In this document: positions 1-6,801 of the stretch, one piece after another
Layout of the letters: each line of letters opens with the position of its first letter
Numbering within the stretch: position 1 is the stretch's first letter
Assembly (NCBI GenBank): GCA_031549885.1
Contig: JAVBPD010000104.1
Coordinates: forward strand, 1 to 16,965
Direction of reading: 5' to 3'
Origin: WQUF01 sp031549885
GTDB taxonomy: Bacteria; Bacillota; Clostridia; Clostridiales; Clostridiaceae
Length of the DNA stretch: 16,965 nucleotides
Made by a program: the position numbers and the translations under genes
Notes under the pieces: generated by a model
Told to the model about the DNA's origin: nothing
Database searches by the model: none
The model's input: only the letters and a program-made list of their open reading frames with translations

Positions 1-209
1 AACCTTGCAAATGCAAAAGTATACAAAATAGCAAAATAAAGCGATTGTATACATGTACCCTAGGCTTTAGGGGAATTTACGCCTTCTAAGTATCAAACCA
101 AATGTTATTAGAAAAAATATCTTAGGATATTAATTCGAGGACAGATACGTTGAAGAAGGAATTTTCTTGATATGAATATATTTGTTCATATTTTAAGTAG
201 CAGGAAACC
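1..209 (+). other. leader region upstream of the threonine dehydratase gene
   Basis: No convincing gene is visible. The stretch carries several short inverted repeats: TTGCA-AA-TGCAA (5-16), two GTATAC palindromes 28 bp apart (19-24 and 47-52, the second within TTGTATACAT), a CCCTA/TAGGG hairpin with a 5-nt loop (58-72), ATATC-TTAG-GATAT (117-130), and ATATGAA/TTCATAT (170-191) just before the ribosome binding site. I do not recognise a T-box or any known riboswitch; the conserved T-box core (AGGGUGGNACCGCG) is absent. The paired GTATAC sites look like operator half-sites, for instance of GntR-type regulators, but that is inference. Confidence 0.4.
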
Positions 210-1163
210 ATGGTCTCATTACAAGATGTATTATTAGCGCGTGGAAGAATTAATGGAAAGGTCAATTTTACACCATGCATTAGAGCAAGTATATTAGAAA
301 AAGTTTTTAACGGAGCTCAAATTTATTTAAAGCTCGAAAATCTTCAGATAACAGGATCTTTTAAGCTTCGTGGTGCTACAAATAAAGTTTTTAGCTTGAC
401 AGAGGATCAGTTAAACAGGGGGATAGTTGCAGCAAGTTCAGGCAATCATGCTCAAGCTGTTGCTTATGCTTCATCTTTAGTTAATGCTAAGGCAGTTATA
501 GTAATGCCTAAAGATGCTCCCAATGTTAAACTTGATGGAACTAAGTATTATGGTGCAGAAGTTATTCAATATGGATATACGGGAGAAGATAGAGAGGAAA
601 AAGCAGCTGAGTTTGTGAATAAACATGGATATACGTTTATAAGTTCTCATGCAGATCCATATATAATAGCTGGTCAAGGTACTGCAGCTTTAGAATTAAT
701 GGAGCAAGTACCTAATTTAGATGTTATTGCCACTCCTTGTGGAGCTGGAGGGCTTATTTCTGGAACTTTAATTTCTGTATGTGAAACTAATAAAAATATC
801 AAAGTCATTGCTGTAGAACCAAAAGCAGTGCCAAGGTTTACAGAGAGCATGAAAAATGACAAACCTGTTGTTGTGCCAATGGGTCAAACTTTAGCAGATG
901 GATTAAGAGTTAGTAAAGCAGATGATATTAATTTTCATATTATAAAAAAATACAATCCTGAAATAATATTGCAAGATGATAGGTATATTTTAGAAATGAT
1001 GAAGGAGACGCTTTTAAAGCAAAAAATATTAATTGAACCATCATCAGCTATTGTGCTTGCAGCAATGATGAGTGGGAAAATAGATACTTCAAAGGGAAAG
1101 AAAATTGGAATAATAATCTCTGGTGGAAATATAGATGGAGATTTTTTAAAGAAAATACTATAA
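210..1163 (+). CDS. PLP-dependent threonine (serine) dehydratase, short TdcB-like form
   Basis: This is a fold-type II PLP enzyme that deaminates L-threonine to 2-oxobutyrate and ammonia, and may also act on L-serine. The PLP lysine lies in SFKLRGA (Lys52), the substrate loop is SSGNHAQA (76-82), and the glycine-rich phosphate-binding loop is CGAGGLISG in mid-protein. At 317 residues it ends after the catalytic domain, with no C-terminal ACT or IlvA-type regulatory domain. It therefore resembles catabolic TdcB more than feedback-inhibited biosynthetic IlvA; an isoleucine-biosynthesis role cannot be excluded. The ATG at 210 follows an in-frame stop at 198-200, so no longer form is possible. 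The ribosome binding site (AGGA at 202-205, 4-nt spacing) is weak compared with other genes here. It is monocistronic, convergent with ychF, and has no evident link to the dcw genes. Family assignment is secure; exact substrate is not. Confidence 0.9.
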   Translation: MVSLQDVLLARGRINGKVNFTPCIRASILEKVFNGAQIYLKLENLQITGSFKLRGATNKVFSLTEDQLNRGIVAASSGNHAQAVAYASSLVNAKAVIVMPKDAPNVKLDGTKYYGAEVIQYGYTGEDREEKAAEFVNKHGYTFISSHADPYIIAGQGTAALELMEQVPNLDVIATPCGAGGLISGTLISVCETNKNIKVIAVEPKAVPRFTESMKNDKPVVVPMGQTLADGLRVSKADDINFHIIKKYNPEIILQDDRYILEMMKETLLKQKILIEPSSAIVLAAMMSGKIDTSKGKKIGIIISGGNIDGDFLKKIL

Positions 1164-1171
1164 AATAAAAG

Positions 1172-1198
1172 CTTGAGCATTGAACTCAAGTTTTTTTT
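1172..1198 (+). terminator. rho-independent terminator after the threonine dehydratase gene
   Basis: A 6-bp stem CTTGAG/CTCAAG (1172-1177 with 1185-1190), a 7-nt loop and a run of eight T (1191-1198) lie 9 bp after the stop codon. This is a standard intrinsic terminator for the plus strand. Confidence 0.85.
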
Positions 1199-1206
1199 AT
1201 AAAGTT

Positions 1207-1248
1207 AAAGCACATTATAAATTAAAAAAATTTATAATGTGCTTTTTT
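1207..1248. terminator. second, long hairpin terminator shared by convergent genes
   Basis: A perfect 15-bp stem (1207-1221 with 1231-1245, containing GCACATTATAAA and its complement) closes a 9-nt A-rich loop and ends in six T on the plus strand (1243-1248). It lies 8 bp beyond the ychF stop codon. On the minus strand the stem is followed by a less perfect T-rich tract, so it probably ends ychF transcription as well as backing up the first terminator. Confidence 0.75.
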
Positions 1249-1255
1249 AAAAATA

Positions 1256-2350
1256 TTAAACATTAAACCTAAAATGTATTATATCGCCATCTTGTACTAT
1301 GTATTCTTTGCCCTCTAATCTATAATAACCTTTTTCTTTAGCTAAAGCTTCAGATTTAACTTCCATGAGCTTATCATAAGATATAACTTCAGCTCTAATA
1401 AATCCTCTCTCTATATCAGAATGAATCTTTCCAGCTGCTTTAGGAGCCTTTGTGCCTTTGTTAATAGTCCACGCCCTAACCTCATCTTCACCAGCTGTTA
1501 AAAAGCTCATAAGGCCCAATAAATCATAGCTTGCAGTTATTAATTTGTTAAGGCCAGGCTCTAAAAGCCCATATTCAGAAAGCATTTCCATTTTTTCATC
1601 TTGATTTAATTGAGAAAGCTCTTCTTCAATTTTGCTGCTTATTATTACAACCTGGGAATTTTCATTTTTAGCATATTCTTTAAGATCTTTAACATATTTA
1701 TTTTCTTTATTATCCATTAAAGCATCTTCAGATATATTTGCAACATAAATAATAGGTTTAGATGTAATTAAAAAATAACCATTTATAACATCTTTTTCTT
1801 CATCGCTTACATCTAAAGTCCTTATTGGCTTTCCACTTTCAAGATGAGATTTCATTTTAAGCTGCAATTCATTTTCAACCTTAGCATTTTTATCTCCAGA
1901 TCTTGCAAGCTTTACGATCTTTTCCATTCTCCTTTCAAGAACTTCTAGGTCAGAAAATATAAGCTCTAAATTTATAGTTTCAACATCTCTAATAGGATCA
2001 ATAGATCCATCAACATGTACTACATTATCATCATCAAAGCATCTAACTACGTGAATAATAGCGGAAGCTTCTCTTATATGAGATAAAAATTTGTTTCCAA
2101 GGCCTTCACCTTTAGACGCTCCCTTTACAAGCCCTGCTATATCGTAAAATTCAATATTTGCAAAAGTTTTCTTCTTAGGCTTATACATTTTTTCAAGTTC
2201 ATCTAGTCTTTTATCTGGAACATTGACAACTCCTACATTTGGGTCAATAGTGCAAAAAGGATAGTTTGCAATTTGAGCACCTGCAGATGTGATAGCATTA
2301 AATAAAGTACTTTTACCAACATTTGGTAAACCGACAATTCCTAATTTCAT
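1256..2350 (-). CDS. ychF: redox-regulated ATPase/GTPase YchF (OLA1 family)
   Basis: YchF is a universally conserved Obg-family P-loop NTPase that associates with ribosomes and is linked to translation and stress responses. Unlike most family members it prefers ATP. The protein is 364 residues, the usual length. G1 is GLPNVGKST (7-15), G3 is DIAG (70-73), and the G4 position reads NISE (205-208), the NxxE signature that replaces the NKxD guanine-specificity motif. A C-terminal TGS domain follows (about 278-362). The ATG at 2350 has an AAGGGA ribosome binding site 12 nt upstream, a rather long spacing. The gene is divergent from the dcw cluster and has its own near-consensus promoter overlapped by a palindrome. 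It is convergent with the threonine dehydratase gene across two hairpins. Confidence 0.97.
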   Translation of the reverse strand: MKLGIVGLPNVGKSTLFNAITSAGAQIANYPFCTIDPNVGVVNVPDKRLDELEKMYKPKKKTFANIEFYDIAGLVKGASKGEGLGNKFLSHIREASAIIHVVRCFDDDNVVHVDGSIDPIRDVETINLELIFSDLEVLERRMEKIVKLARSGDKNAKVENELQLKMKSHLESGKPIRTLDVSDEEKDVINGYFLITSKPIIYVANISEDALMDNKENKYVKDLKEYAKNENSQVVIISSKIEEELSQLNQDEKMEMLSEYGLLEPGLNKLITASYDLLGLMSFLTAGEDEVRAWTINKGTKAPKAAGKIHSDIERGFIRAEVISYDKLMEVKSEALAKEKGYYRLEGKEYIVQDGDIIHFRFNV

Positions 2351-2388
2351 TCAAAAAAACAGTCCCTTCTCAAGGTTTATCTGACCAA

Positions 2389-2417
2389 ATTATATATTAT
2401 CAATGTAAAACTTTCAA
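2389..2417 (-). promoter_or_regulatory. sigma-A type promoter of ychF
   Basis: Read on the minus strand this is TTGAAA (2417-2412), a 17-bp spacer, then TATAAT (2394-2389): a perfect -10 box with optimal spacing and a -35 box one base away from consensus. Transcription would start near 2382, leaving a leader of about 30 nt before the ychF ATG. Confidence 0.8.
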
Positions 2418-2425
2418 GTTTTACA
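2404..2425. promoter_or_regulatory. 22-bp palindrome overlapping the ychF -35 box (candidate operator)
   Basis: TGTAAAACTT, a TC spacer, then AAGTTTTACA form a perfect 10-bp inverted repeat. The ychF -35 box (2412-2417) lies inside it, so a bound dimer would block RNA polymerase. It is far from ychF's coding end, lacks a T-tract, and is not placed like a terminator. I cannot assign it to a known regulator. Confidence 0.5.
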
Positions 2426-2484
2426 AAAATTATAATTCGAAAATATAAAAATAAAAAAAAGAAAATCAATAAAGTTTTATTAAA

Positions 2485-2511
2485 AGGATTTTATAGTTTA
2501 AACTAGAATAG
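2485..2511 (+). promoter_or_regulatory. SigH-like promoter of the dcw cluster
   Basis: AGGATTT (2485-2491), 14 bp, then GAATAG (2506-2511) fits the sigma-H pattern (about RnAGGAwWW and RnnGAATww); B. subtilis spoVG has the same spacing. The 14-bp spacer contains the palindrome TAGTTTAAACTA (2494-2505). A TATAAT box follows immediately at 2513-2518, preceded at the right distance only by TTTATA (2490-2495), so a weaker overlapping sigma-A promoter is possible. The same AGGATTT-14-GAAT arrangement recurs before the yggS/ylmE-type gene. Confidence 0.55.
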
Positions 2512-2516
2512 ATATA

Positions 2517-2543
2517 ATTGTGGTTTAAAGTGGAGCAAAGTGG
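2517..2543 (+). promoter_or_regulatory. MraZ operator: AAAGTGG repeats in 10-bp register
   Basis: AAAGTGG occurs at 2527-2533 and 2537-2543, separated by AGC, and a degenerate copy ATTGTGG sits one step earlier at 2517-2523. The 10-bp periodicity and the AAAGTG(G/T) core match the tandem boxes described for MraZ autoregulation. They lie just downstream of the promoter elements and 48-74 bp before the mraZ start, so MraZ bound here would control its own operon. Confidence 0.8.
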
Positions 2544-2590
2544 TGAATAATTAAAATAACAAATTTAAAGTCTCTAAAAGGAGTGGTATG

Positions 2591-3019
2591 ATGTTTATAG
2601 GCGAGTATGAACATGTTATAGACGATAAAAAAAGAATCATTATACCATCAAAATTTAGAGAAGAGCTAGGAAGTAAATTTGTAATGTCAAAAGGTTTAGA
2701 TGGATGTATATATGTTTTCAATGAAGAAGATTTTAAAATTTTAGAAGGAAAGTTAAAGTCTCTTCCAATGTCAAACAAAGAAGCAAGAGTTTATAGCAGA
2801 TTTTTCTTTTCATCAGCTCATGAAGTAGAAATAGACAAACAAGGAAGAGTGCTTGTACCACAATTTTTATTAGAATATGCTAAAATAGAAAAAGATATAG
2901 TTTCCATAGGAGTTTCAAATAAAATTGAAATTTGGAGCAAAGAACAATGGATAACATATAATTCTCAGGAGTTTAACATGGATGAAATAGCTGGGAAAAT
3001 GAGCGATTTGGGAATTTAA
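2591..3019 (+). CDS. mraZ: transcriptional regulator MraZ
   Basis: MraZ is a DNA-binding protein with two SpoVT/AbrB-like beta-barrel halves. It forms ring-shaped oligomers and regulates the dcw operon that it heads. The protein has 142 residues, the usual length. It begins MFIGEYEH and carries both diagnostic repeats: DDKKRIIIPSKFREE near the N-terminus and EIDKQGRVLVPQ in the second half. Two adjacent ATGs exist (2588 and 2591). I chose 2591 because the AGGAG at 2579-2583 is then 7 nt away, against 4 nt for the first, and because the family begins with MF(M/I)GEY. Tandem AAAGTGG boxes upstream are its expected binding site. rsmH follows after 25 bp. Confidence 0.97.
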   Translation: MFIGEYEHVIDDKKRIIIPSKFREELGSKFVMSKGLDGCIYVFNEEDFKILEGKLKSLPMSNKEARVYSRFFFSSAHEVEIDKQGRVLVPQFLLEYAKIEKDIVSIGVSNKIEIWSKEQWITYNSQEFNMDEIAGKMSDLGI

Positions 3020-3044
3020 CTTATAACAAGGAAGTGAAATTATA

Positions 3045-3971
3045 TTGTATTTACATAATCCTGTTTTACTAAAAGAATCCATTGATCTTTTAAATATTAA
3101 AGAAGATAAAATATACGTAGATGGTACCCTTGGGGGAGGGGGACATACTAATGAAATCTTAAATAGTCTAAATGGTACTGGAAAGCTCATAGCTTTTGAT
3201 CAAGATGAAACTGCAATATCAAATGCTAAACTTAAGTTTCAAAACTATAAAAATATAATTTTTATACATGACAATTTTTCTAATATAAAAAATAAATTAG
3301 AAGATCTAAACATTGAAAGCATAGACGGAATGATTTTAGATATTGGATTATCTTCAATGCAAATAGATGATCCTAATAGAGGTTTTAGCTATATTAATGA
3401 CGCAAATCTAGATATGAGAATGGATAAGTCAAGTGATTTTTCTGCATTTAATGTTGTAAATGAATACTCTAAAGAAGAACTTGAAAAAATAATATTTGAG
3501 TTTGGAGAAGATAGATTCGCTAGAAACATTGCTTCAAATATATGTAGGTATAGGGAAAAAAAGCAAATAAAAACAACCTTTGAACTTGCAGATATAGTAA
3601 AAAGATCAATTCCAATTAAGTACCATAAATTTGGCCATCCAGCAAAAAGAACATTTCAGGCTATAAGAATAGAAGTAAATAAAGAACTAAAAGTTCTTGA
3701 AAAAGTAATAGATGATTCTATACCGCTTCTTTCTACTAAAGGAAGGCTTGCTATTATAACTTTCCATTCATTAGAGGATAGAATAGTAAAATCAAAATTT
3801 AAAGATTTATCAAAGGGGTGTATTTGTCCAAAAGACTTCCCAATATGTGTTTGTAACAATAAACCAAAGATTAAAATTCTAACAAACAAACCAATTGTTC
3901 CAACTGAAGAAGAAATGAAATTAAATAAAAGAAGCACAAGTGCTAAACTCAGGGTTTGTGAAAAGTTATAA
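3045..3971 (+). CDS. rsmH: 16S rRNA (cytosine(1402)-N(4))-methyltransferase RsmH (MraW)
   Basis: RsmH uses S-adenosylmethionine to N4-methylate C1402 (E. coli numbering) in the decoding centre of 16S rRNA. The 308-residue length is typical. The sequence shows the SAM-binding loop DGTLGGGGHT near residue 30, the acidic motif FDQDE, DMRMD in mid-protein, the family block GHPAKRTFQAIRIEVN, SLEDRIVK, and the C-terminal RSTSAKLRV. The start is TTG at 3045, supported by AAGGAAGTG (3028-3035) at a 9-nt spacing; no better ATG precedes the conserved NPVLL segment. As in most bacteria it is second in the dcw operon. It is not a division protein itself; co-transcription ties ribosome maturation to growth. 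Confidence 0.97.
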   Translation: MYLHNPVLLKESIDLLNIKEDKIYVDGTLGGGGHTNEILNSLNGTGKLIAFDQDETAISNAKLKFQNYKNIIFIHDNFSNIKNKLEDLNIESIDGMILDIGLSSMQIDDPNRGFSYINDANLDMRMDKSSDFSAFNVVNEYSKEELEKIIFEFGEDRFARNIASNICRYREKKQIKTTFELADIVKRSIPIKYHKFGHPAKRTFQAIRIEVNKELKVLEKVIDDSIPLLSTKGRLAIITFHSLEDRIVKSKFKDLSKGCICPKDFPICVCNNKPKIKILTNKPIVPTEEEMKLNKRSTSAKLRVCEKL

Positions 3972-4000
3972 GTTCTATTTTAATAGTGAGGTGAATAATA

Positions 4001-4480
4001 TTGTTAACAAGAAGGCAGATTGTTGGGAATCTGGCATATAAAGATAATTTAGAGAAAAAAAGAAAGCAAATTACAAAAGAAGAAGATTTAGAAAAAAAGA
4101 GGAAAGATATATTAAAATCCATAAATGAAAATAAACGTAAAGACATAATTAAAAAAGTATCCTTTATTGCAATAAGCTTTGGAGTATCGTTTTTTGTGGT
4201 ATTTAGATCTGATAAATTATTTTCAATGCAATCATCTTTAAATGAGGTTAACGATCAGATAAATATGTATCAAAAGTCAAACGATAGTTTAAACATAGAG
4301 ATTTTAATGCAAAATGACTTAAATAAAATTGAAAGTATCGCAATAGAAAAATTAAATATGACAGATGTTGATATATCTAGTAAAAAAATAATAAATAATG
4401 TCAATGATTATTTCGATGCACAACCAGTTAAAAAAGCGGGATTATTTGATATAATAAAAGACTTTTTTCAAAAGTTTTAG
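4001..4480 (+). CDS. ftsL: cell division protein FtsL-like
   Basis: This is a bitopic membrane protein in the canonical ftsL position between rsmH and the class B PBP gene. FtsL partners FtsQ/DivIB and DivIC and helps activate the septal synthase. The 159 residues comprise a long, lysine- and glutamate-rich cytoplasmic part (1-50), one membrane segment (about 53-68), an extracytoplasmic heptad-rich coiled coil (about 71-105), the family-like segment IESIAIEKLNM, and a C-terminal tail ending in an amphipathic FDIIKDFFQKF. The start is TTG at 4001 with GAGGTG 7 nt upstream. It is longer than the 117-residue B. subtilis FtsL, mainly because of the charged N-terminus. FtsL diverges quickly, so the name rests on topology, motif and synteny rather than strong sequence identity. 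Confidence 0.85.
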   Translation: MLTRRQIVGNLAYKDNLEKKRKQITKEEDLEKKRKDILKSINENKRKDIIKKVSFIAISFGVSFFVVFRSDKLFSMQSSLNEVNDQINMYQKSNDSLNIEILMQNDLNKIESIAIEKLNMTDVDISSKKIINNVNDYFDAQPVKKAGLFDIIKDFFQKF

Positions 4481-4501
4481 CTATTTTTTAATGGAGGCAA
4501 T

Positions 4502-6733
4502 ATGGAAAAAAGAGCATATTCTGATAGAACTATTGAAAGGAAAAGGGTATTTACATTATTATCTGTTTTTTTTATTGCAATGGTAGTGATAATATACAGA
4601 TCCTTTTATTTAACTATTATAAAGCATGATGAATATAGAGCAATTGCTGAAGATCAATGGACATTAAATGTGCAGGTGGAAGCTAAAAGAGGTAGCATTT
4701 TAGATACTAATGGGCGAGAGCTTGCAGTTTCAGCAAATATTTATAGAGTTGATTGTGACATTAAAACACTTCAGAAAAATGCAGAAGAAAATCAAATTTC
4801 TCTTGAAAAAATAGCAAAAGATATTTCGGATGTGCTTAAATTAGACTATGATACTGTGTACAAAAAAATTAGCAATAAAAATTACGAGCAAGCTGTGATA
4901 AAGCGAAGAGTTGAAGAAGACGAAATAAAGAAATTAAATACTTTAGTTACAGAAAAACAAACGGTAATGGTTGATGGTAAGAAAGTAGAACAAGTTAAAA
5001 CACATGGATATTATGGTATAGTCATTGGCGCTGATACAAAAAGATATTATCCTAATAATAATTTTTTGGCCCATGTTTTAGGTTATACAAATGATAATGG
5101 TGGGGCCATTGGAATTGAATTGCAGTATGACAATGTTTTAAAAGGGACTCCAGGAATGAGGCTATCTGAAGGGGATAATAAAAGGCAAGATTTGCCTTAT
5201 TCAATTGCAAAAATGGTAACTCCTATTCCTGGTAAAAATTTACTTATTACAATTGATGAAAGGGTTCAAAGATTTTCAGAACAAGTGGCTGAAGAAACTC
5301 TTGAAGCTACAAAAGCAAAAGGGGTTCGTATAATGGTTATGAATCCTAAAAATGGAGAAATTTTAGCCATGGTTAATAAACCTGACTTCAATCCAAATGA
5401 TGGTTATGATAATACAAAAACTTCAGACGAAAACAATGCACTTATGAGAAATAGATTAGTATCTGATGCCTATGAACCTGGGTCAATATTTAAAGTATTT
5501 ACTGCAGTTGCGGCTATGTCAGAGGGGAAGGTATCAGAATCAGATACATTTAATTGCAATGGATCCTTTGTTGAAGGAGGAAGAACTGTACATTGCTGGA
5601 AAACCAGCGGTCATGGTTCTCAGACCTTTGTTGAAATTTTAGAAAATTCTTGTAATGTTGGTTTTCATGATTTAGGTTTAAGGCTAGGTCCTGAAGGGCT
5701 TAATAAGTACATATATGACTTAGAGTTAAATAAAGCAACAGGTATTGATTTACCTGGTGAAGCTGTAGGAATTGCAAAGAAAACTAAAGATATGACAAAT
5801 CTTGATTTATCAATAATTTCTTTTGGCCAAGTAAATTCATTATCTTCATTAGAATATATGAAGGCATTTAATGCAGTTGCAAATGGAGGATATTTAATTA
5901 CACCTCATTTGATGAAGGAAATTTCCCACATAGATACATCAACTGGAGAGAAAATTATTGATAGCACCTATGTGCCAGCTGAAAATAAAAAAGTTCTAGA
6001 TGAAAATATATGCAAAGAGCTTAGACTTGATCTTGAAAAGGTTATATCTGAAGGTGGAGGGAAAAAAGCATATGTTGAAGGTTATACTATAGCTGGAAAA
6101 ACTGGAACTGCACAAAAAATAAGCCAAAATGGTGGTGGATATGAACAGGGTAAATACATTGCTACTTTTGTAGGAATGGTTCCAGCAGATGATCCACAAT
6201 TGACAGTTTATATATCAATCGATGAACCTGATCCAAGTAATTATTATGCAGGTCAAATTGCAGCACCAGCAGCAAGGGATTTGTTTTTAAAGCTATTTAA
6301 TCACTATGTTATGAATCCTACTGAAAACCCAGCTCTTTCTGAAAGCTTGCTTCAAGATTTAATTGTACCTGAAGTAAGAGGTCTTAAAGTTAACGATGCT
6401 AATTTAAGCATTAAAGAAAATAGATTTGTTCCTGAAATTGAAGGTCAAGGTGAATATGTTGTTGAAATGAATCCAAAACCTGGATCCAAAATGACTGAAA
6501 ATAGCAAAATAATTTTATATACTTCAAATGAAAATAATTATAACAGTTATGTGGTAATTCCAAAATTTGTTGGGCTTGATTCAGAAAAAGCAAAGCAAAT
6601 AGCAGATGAATTAGGTCTTGTTGTAGAGTTAAAAGGAAATGGTATAATAACTGAACAAAACATTGAGCCATCTATAGAAGTTGATAAGGGGACTAGTATA
6701 GTTCTTAAATCTGAAGAACTATATGGTGACTAA
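4502..6733 (+). CDS. spoVD: class B penicillin-binding protein 2 with two PASTA domains (SpoVD/PbpB type)
   Basis: This is a peptidoglycan DD-transpeptidase that cross-links new glycan strands made by its SEDS partner. The 743 residues contain an N-terminal membrane anchor (about 17-36), a PBP dimerisation domain starting around EAKRGSILD, and a transpeptidase domain with all three active-site motifs: SIFK (Ser328-Lys331), SCN (383-385) and KTG (533-535). Two PASTA domains follow (about 621-676 and 684-740). B. subtilis keeps separate genes for vegetative PbpB and sporulation SpoVD; this cluster has one, called SpoVD in many clostridial annotations, so it may serve division, spore cortex or both. 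The ATG at 4502 is 21 bp after ftsL, with GGAGG at about 4492-4496. The SEDS gene at 10574 is the likely partner. Family is certain; the symbol is conventional. Confidence 0.92.
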   Translation: MEKRAYSDRTIERKRVFTLLSVFFIAMVVIIYRSFYLTIIKHDEYRAIAEDQWTLNVQVEAKRGSILDTNGRELAVSANIYRVDCDIKTLQKNAEENQISLEKIAKDISDVLKLDYDTVYKKISNKNYEQAVIKRRVEEDEIKKLNTLVTEKQTVMVDGKKVEQVKTHGYYGIVIGADTKRYYPNNNFLAHVLGYTNDNGGAIGIELQYDNVLKGTPGMRLSEGDNKRQDLPYSIAKMVTPIPGKNLLITIDERVQRFSEQVAEETLEATKAKGVRIMVMNPKNGEILAMVNKPDFNPNDGYDNTKTSDENNALMRNRLVSDAYEPGSIFKVFTAVAAMSEGKVSESDTFNCNGSFVEGGRTVHCWKTSGHGSQTFVEILENSCNVGFHDLGLRLGPEGLNKYIYDLELNKATGIDLPGEAVGIAKKTKDMTNLDLSIISFGQVNSLSSLEYMKAFNAVANGGYLITPHLMKEISHIDTSTGEKIIDSTYVPAENKKVLDENICKELRLDLEKVISEGGGKKAYVEGYTIAGKTGTAQKISQNGGGYEQGKYIATFVGMVPADDPQLTVYISIDEPDPSNYYAGQIAAPAARDLFLKLFNHYVMNPTENPALSESLLQDLIVPEVRGLKVNDANLSIKENRFVPEIEGQGEYVVEMNPKPGSKMTENSKIILYTSNENNYNSYVVIPKFVGLDSEKAKQIADELGLVVELKGNGIITEQNIEPSIEVDKGTSIVLKSEELYGD

Positions 6734-6736
6734 ACA

Positions 6737-6774
6737 AAAGAGGTATTTAGAAAAATTTTTTCTAAAACCTCTTT
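6737..6774 (+). repeat. long stem-loop between spoVD and murE lacking a U-tract
   Basis: AAAGAGGT (6737-6744) pairs with ACCTCTTT (6767-6774), and after one unpaired A, TTTAGAAAAA (6746-6755) pairs with TTTTTCTAAA (6757-6766). That gives up to 18 bp minus the few base pairs opened at the tip. Only three T end the stem before a run of A, so it is not a canonical terminator on either strand. It may attenuate, protect or set a processing point between spoVD and the mur genes; this is inference. Confidence 0.6.
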
Positions 6775-6791
6775 AAAAAAATATAAATTTT

Positions 6792-6796
6792 GGAGG
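6792..6796 (+). promoter_or_regulatory. ribosome binding site that fixes the murE start
   Basis: GGAGG lies 5 nt before ATG 6802. The longer reading from TTG 6790 would translate this ribosome binding site itself and has none of its own, so it is rejected. Confidence 0.85.
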
Positions 6797-6801
6797 ATAA
6801 T

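Noticed and set aside
1..39. Open frame ending in TAA that could be the tail of an upstream gene (12 codons)
   Set aside because: Twelve codons from the window edge are too few to identify anything, and another frame is open for even longer (to about 89). No evidence favours either.
149..179. AGGAATT ... GAATAT before the threonine dehydratase gene as a third SigH-like promoter
   Set aside because: The gap is 10 bp, four short of the 14 bp seen at the other two sites and needed by sigma-H.
167..194. TTGATA-16 bp-TATTTT as a promoter for the threonine dehydratase gene
   Set aside because: The start would fall about 9 nt before the ATG and leave part or all of the ribosome binding site out of the transcript. 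The boxes overlap a palindrome in very A/T-rich DNA.
477..1189. Minus-strand ORFs opposite the threonine dehydratase gene
   Set aside because: They are antisense shadows without ribosome binding sites or family motifs, and the plus-strand gene is unambiguous.
1207..1248. 15-bp inverted repeat after the threonine dehydratase gene as a transposon end or MITE
   Set aside because: There is no transposase, no target-site duplication and no partner copy. Its position between convergent genes plus a T-run explains it as a terminator.
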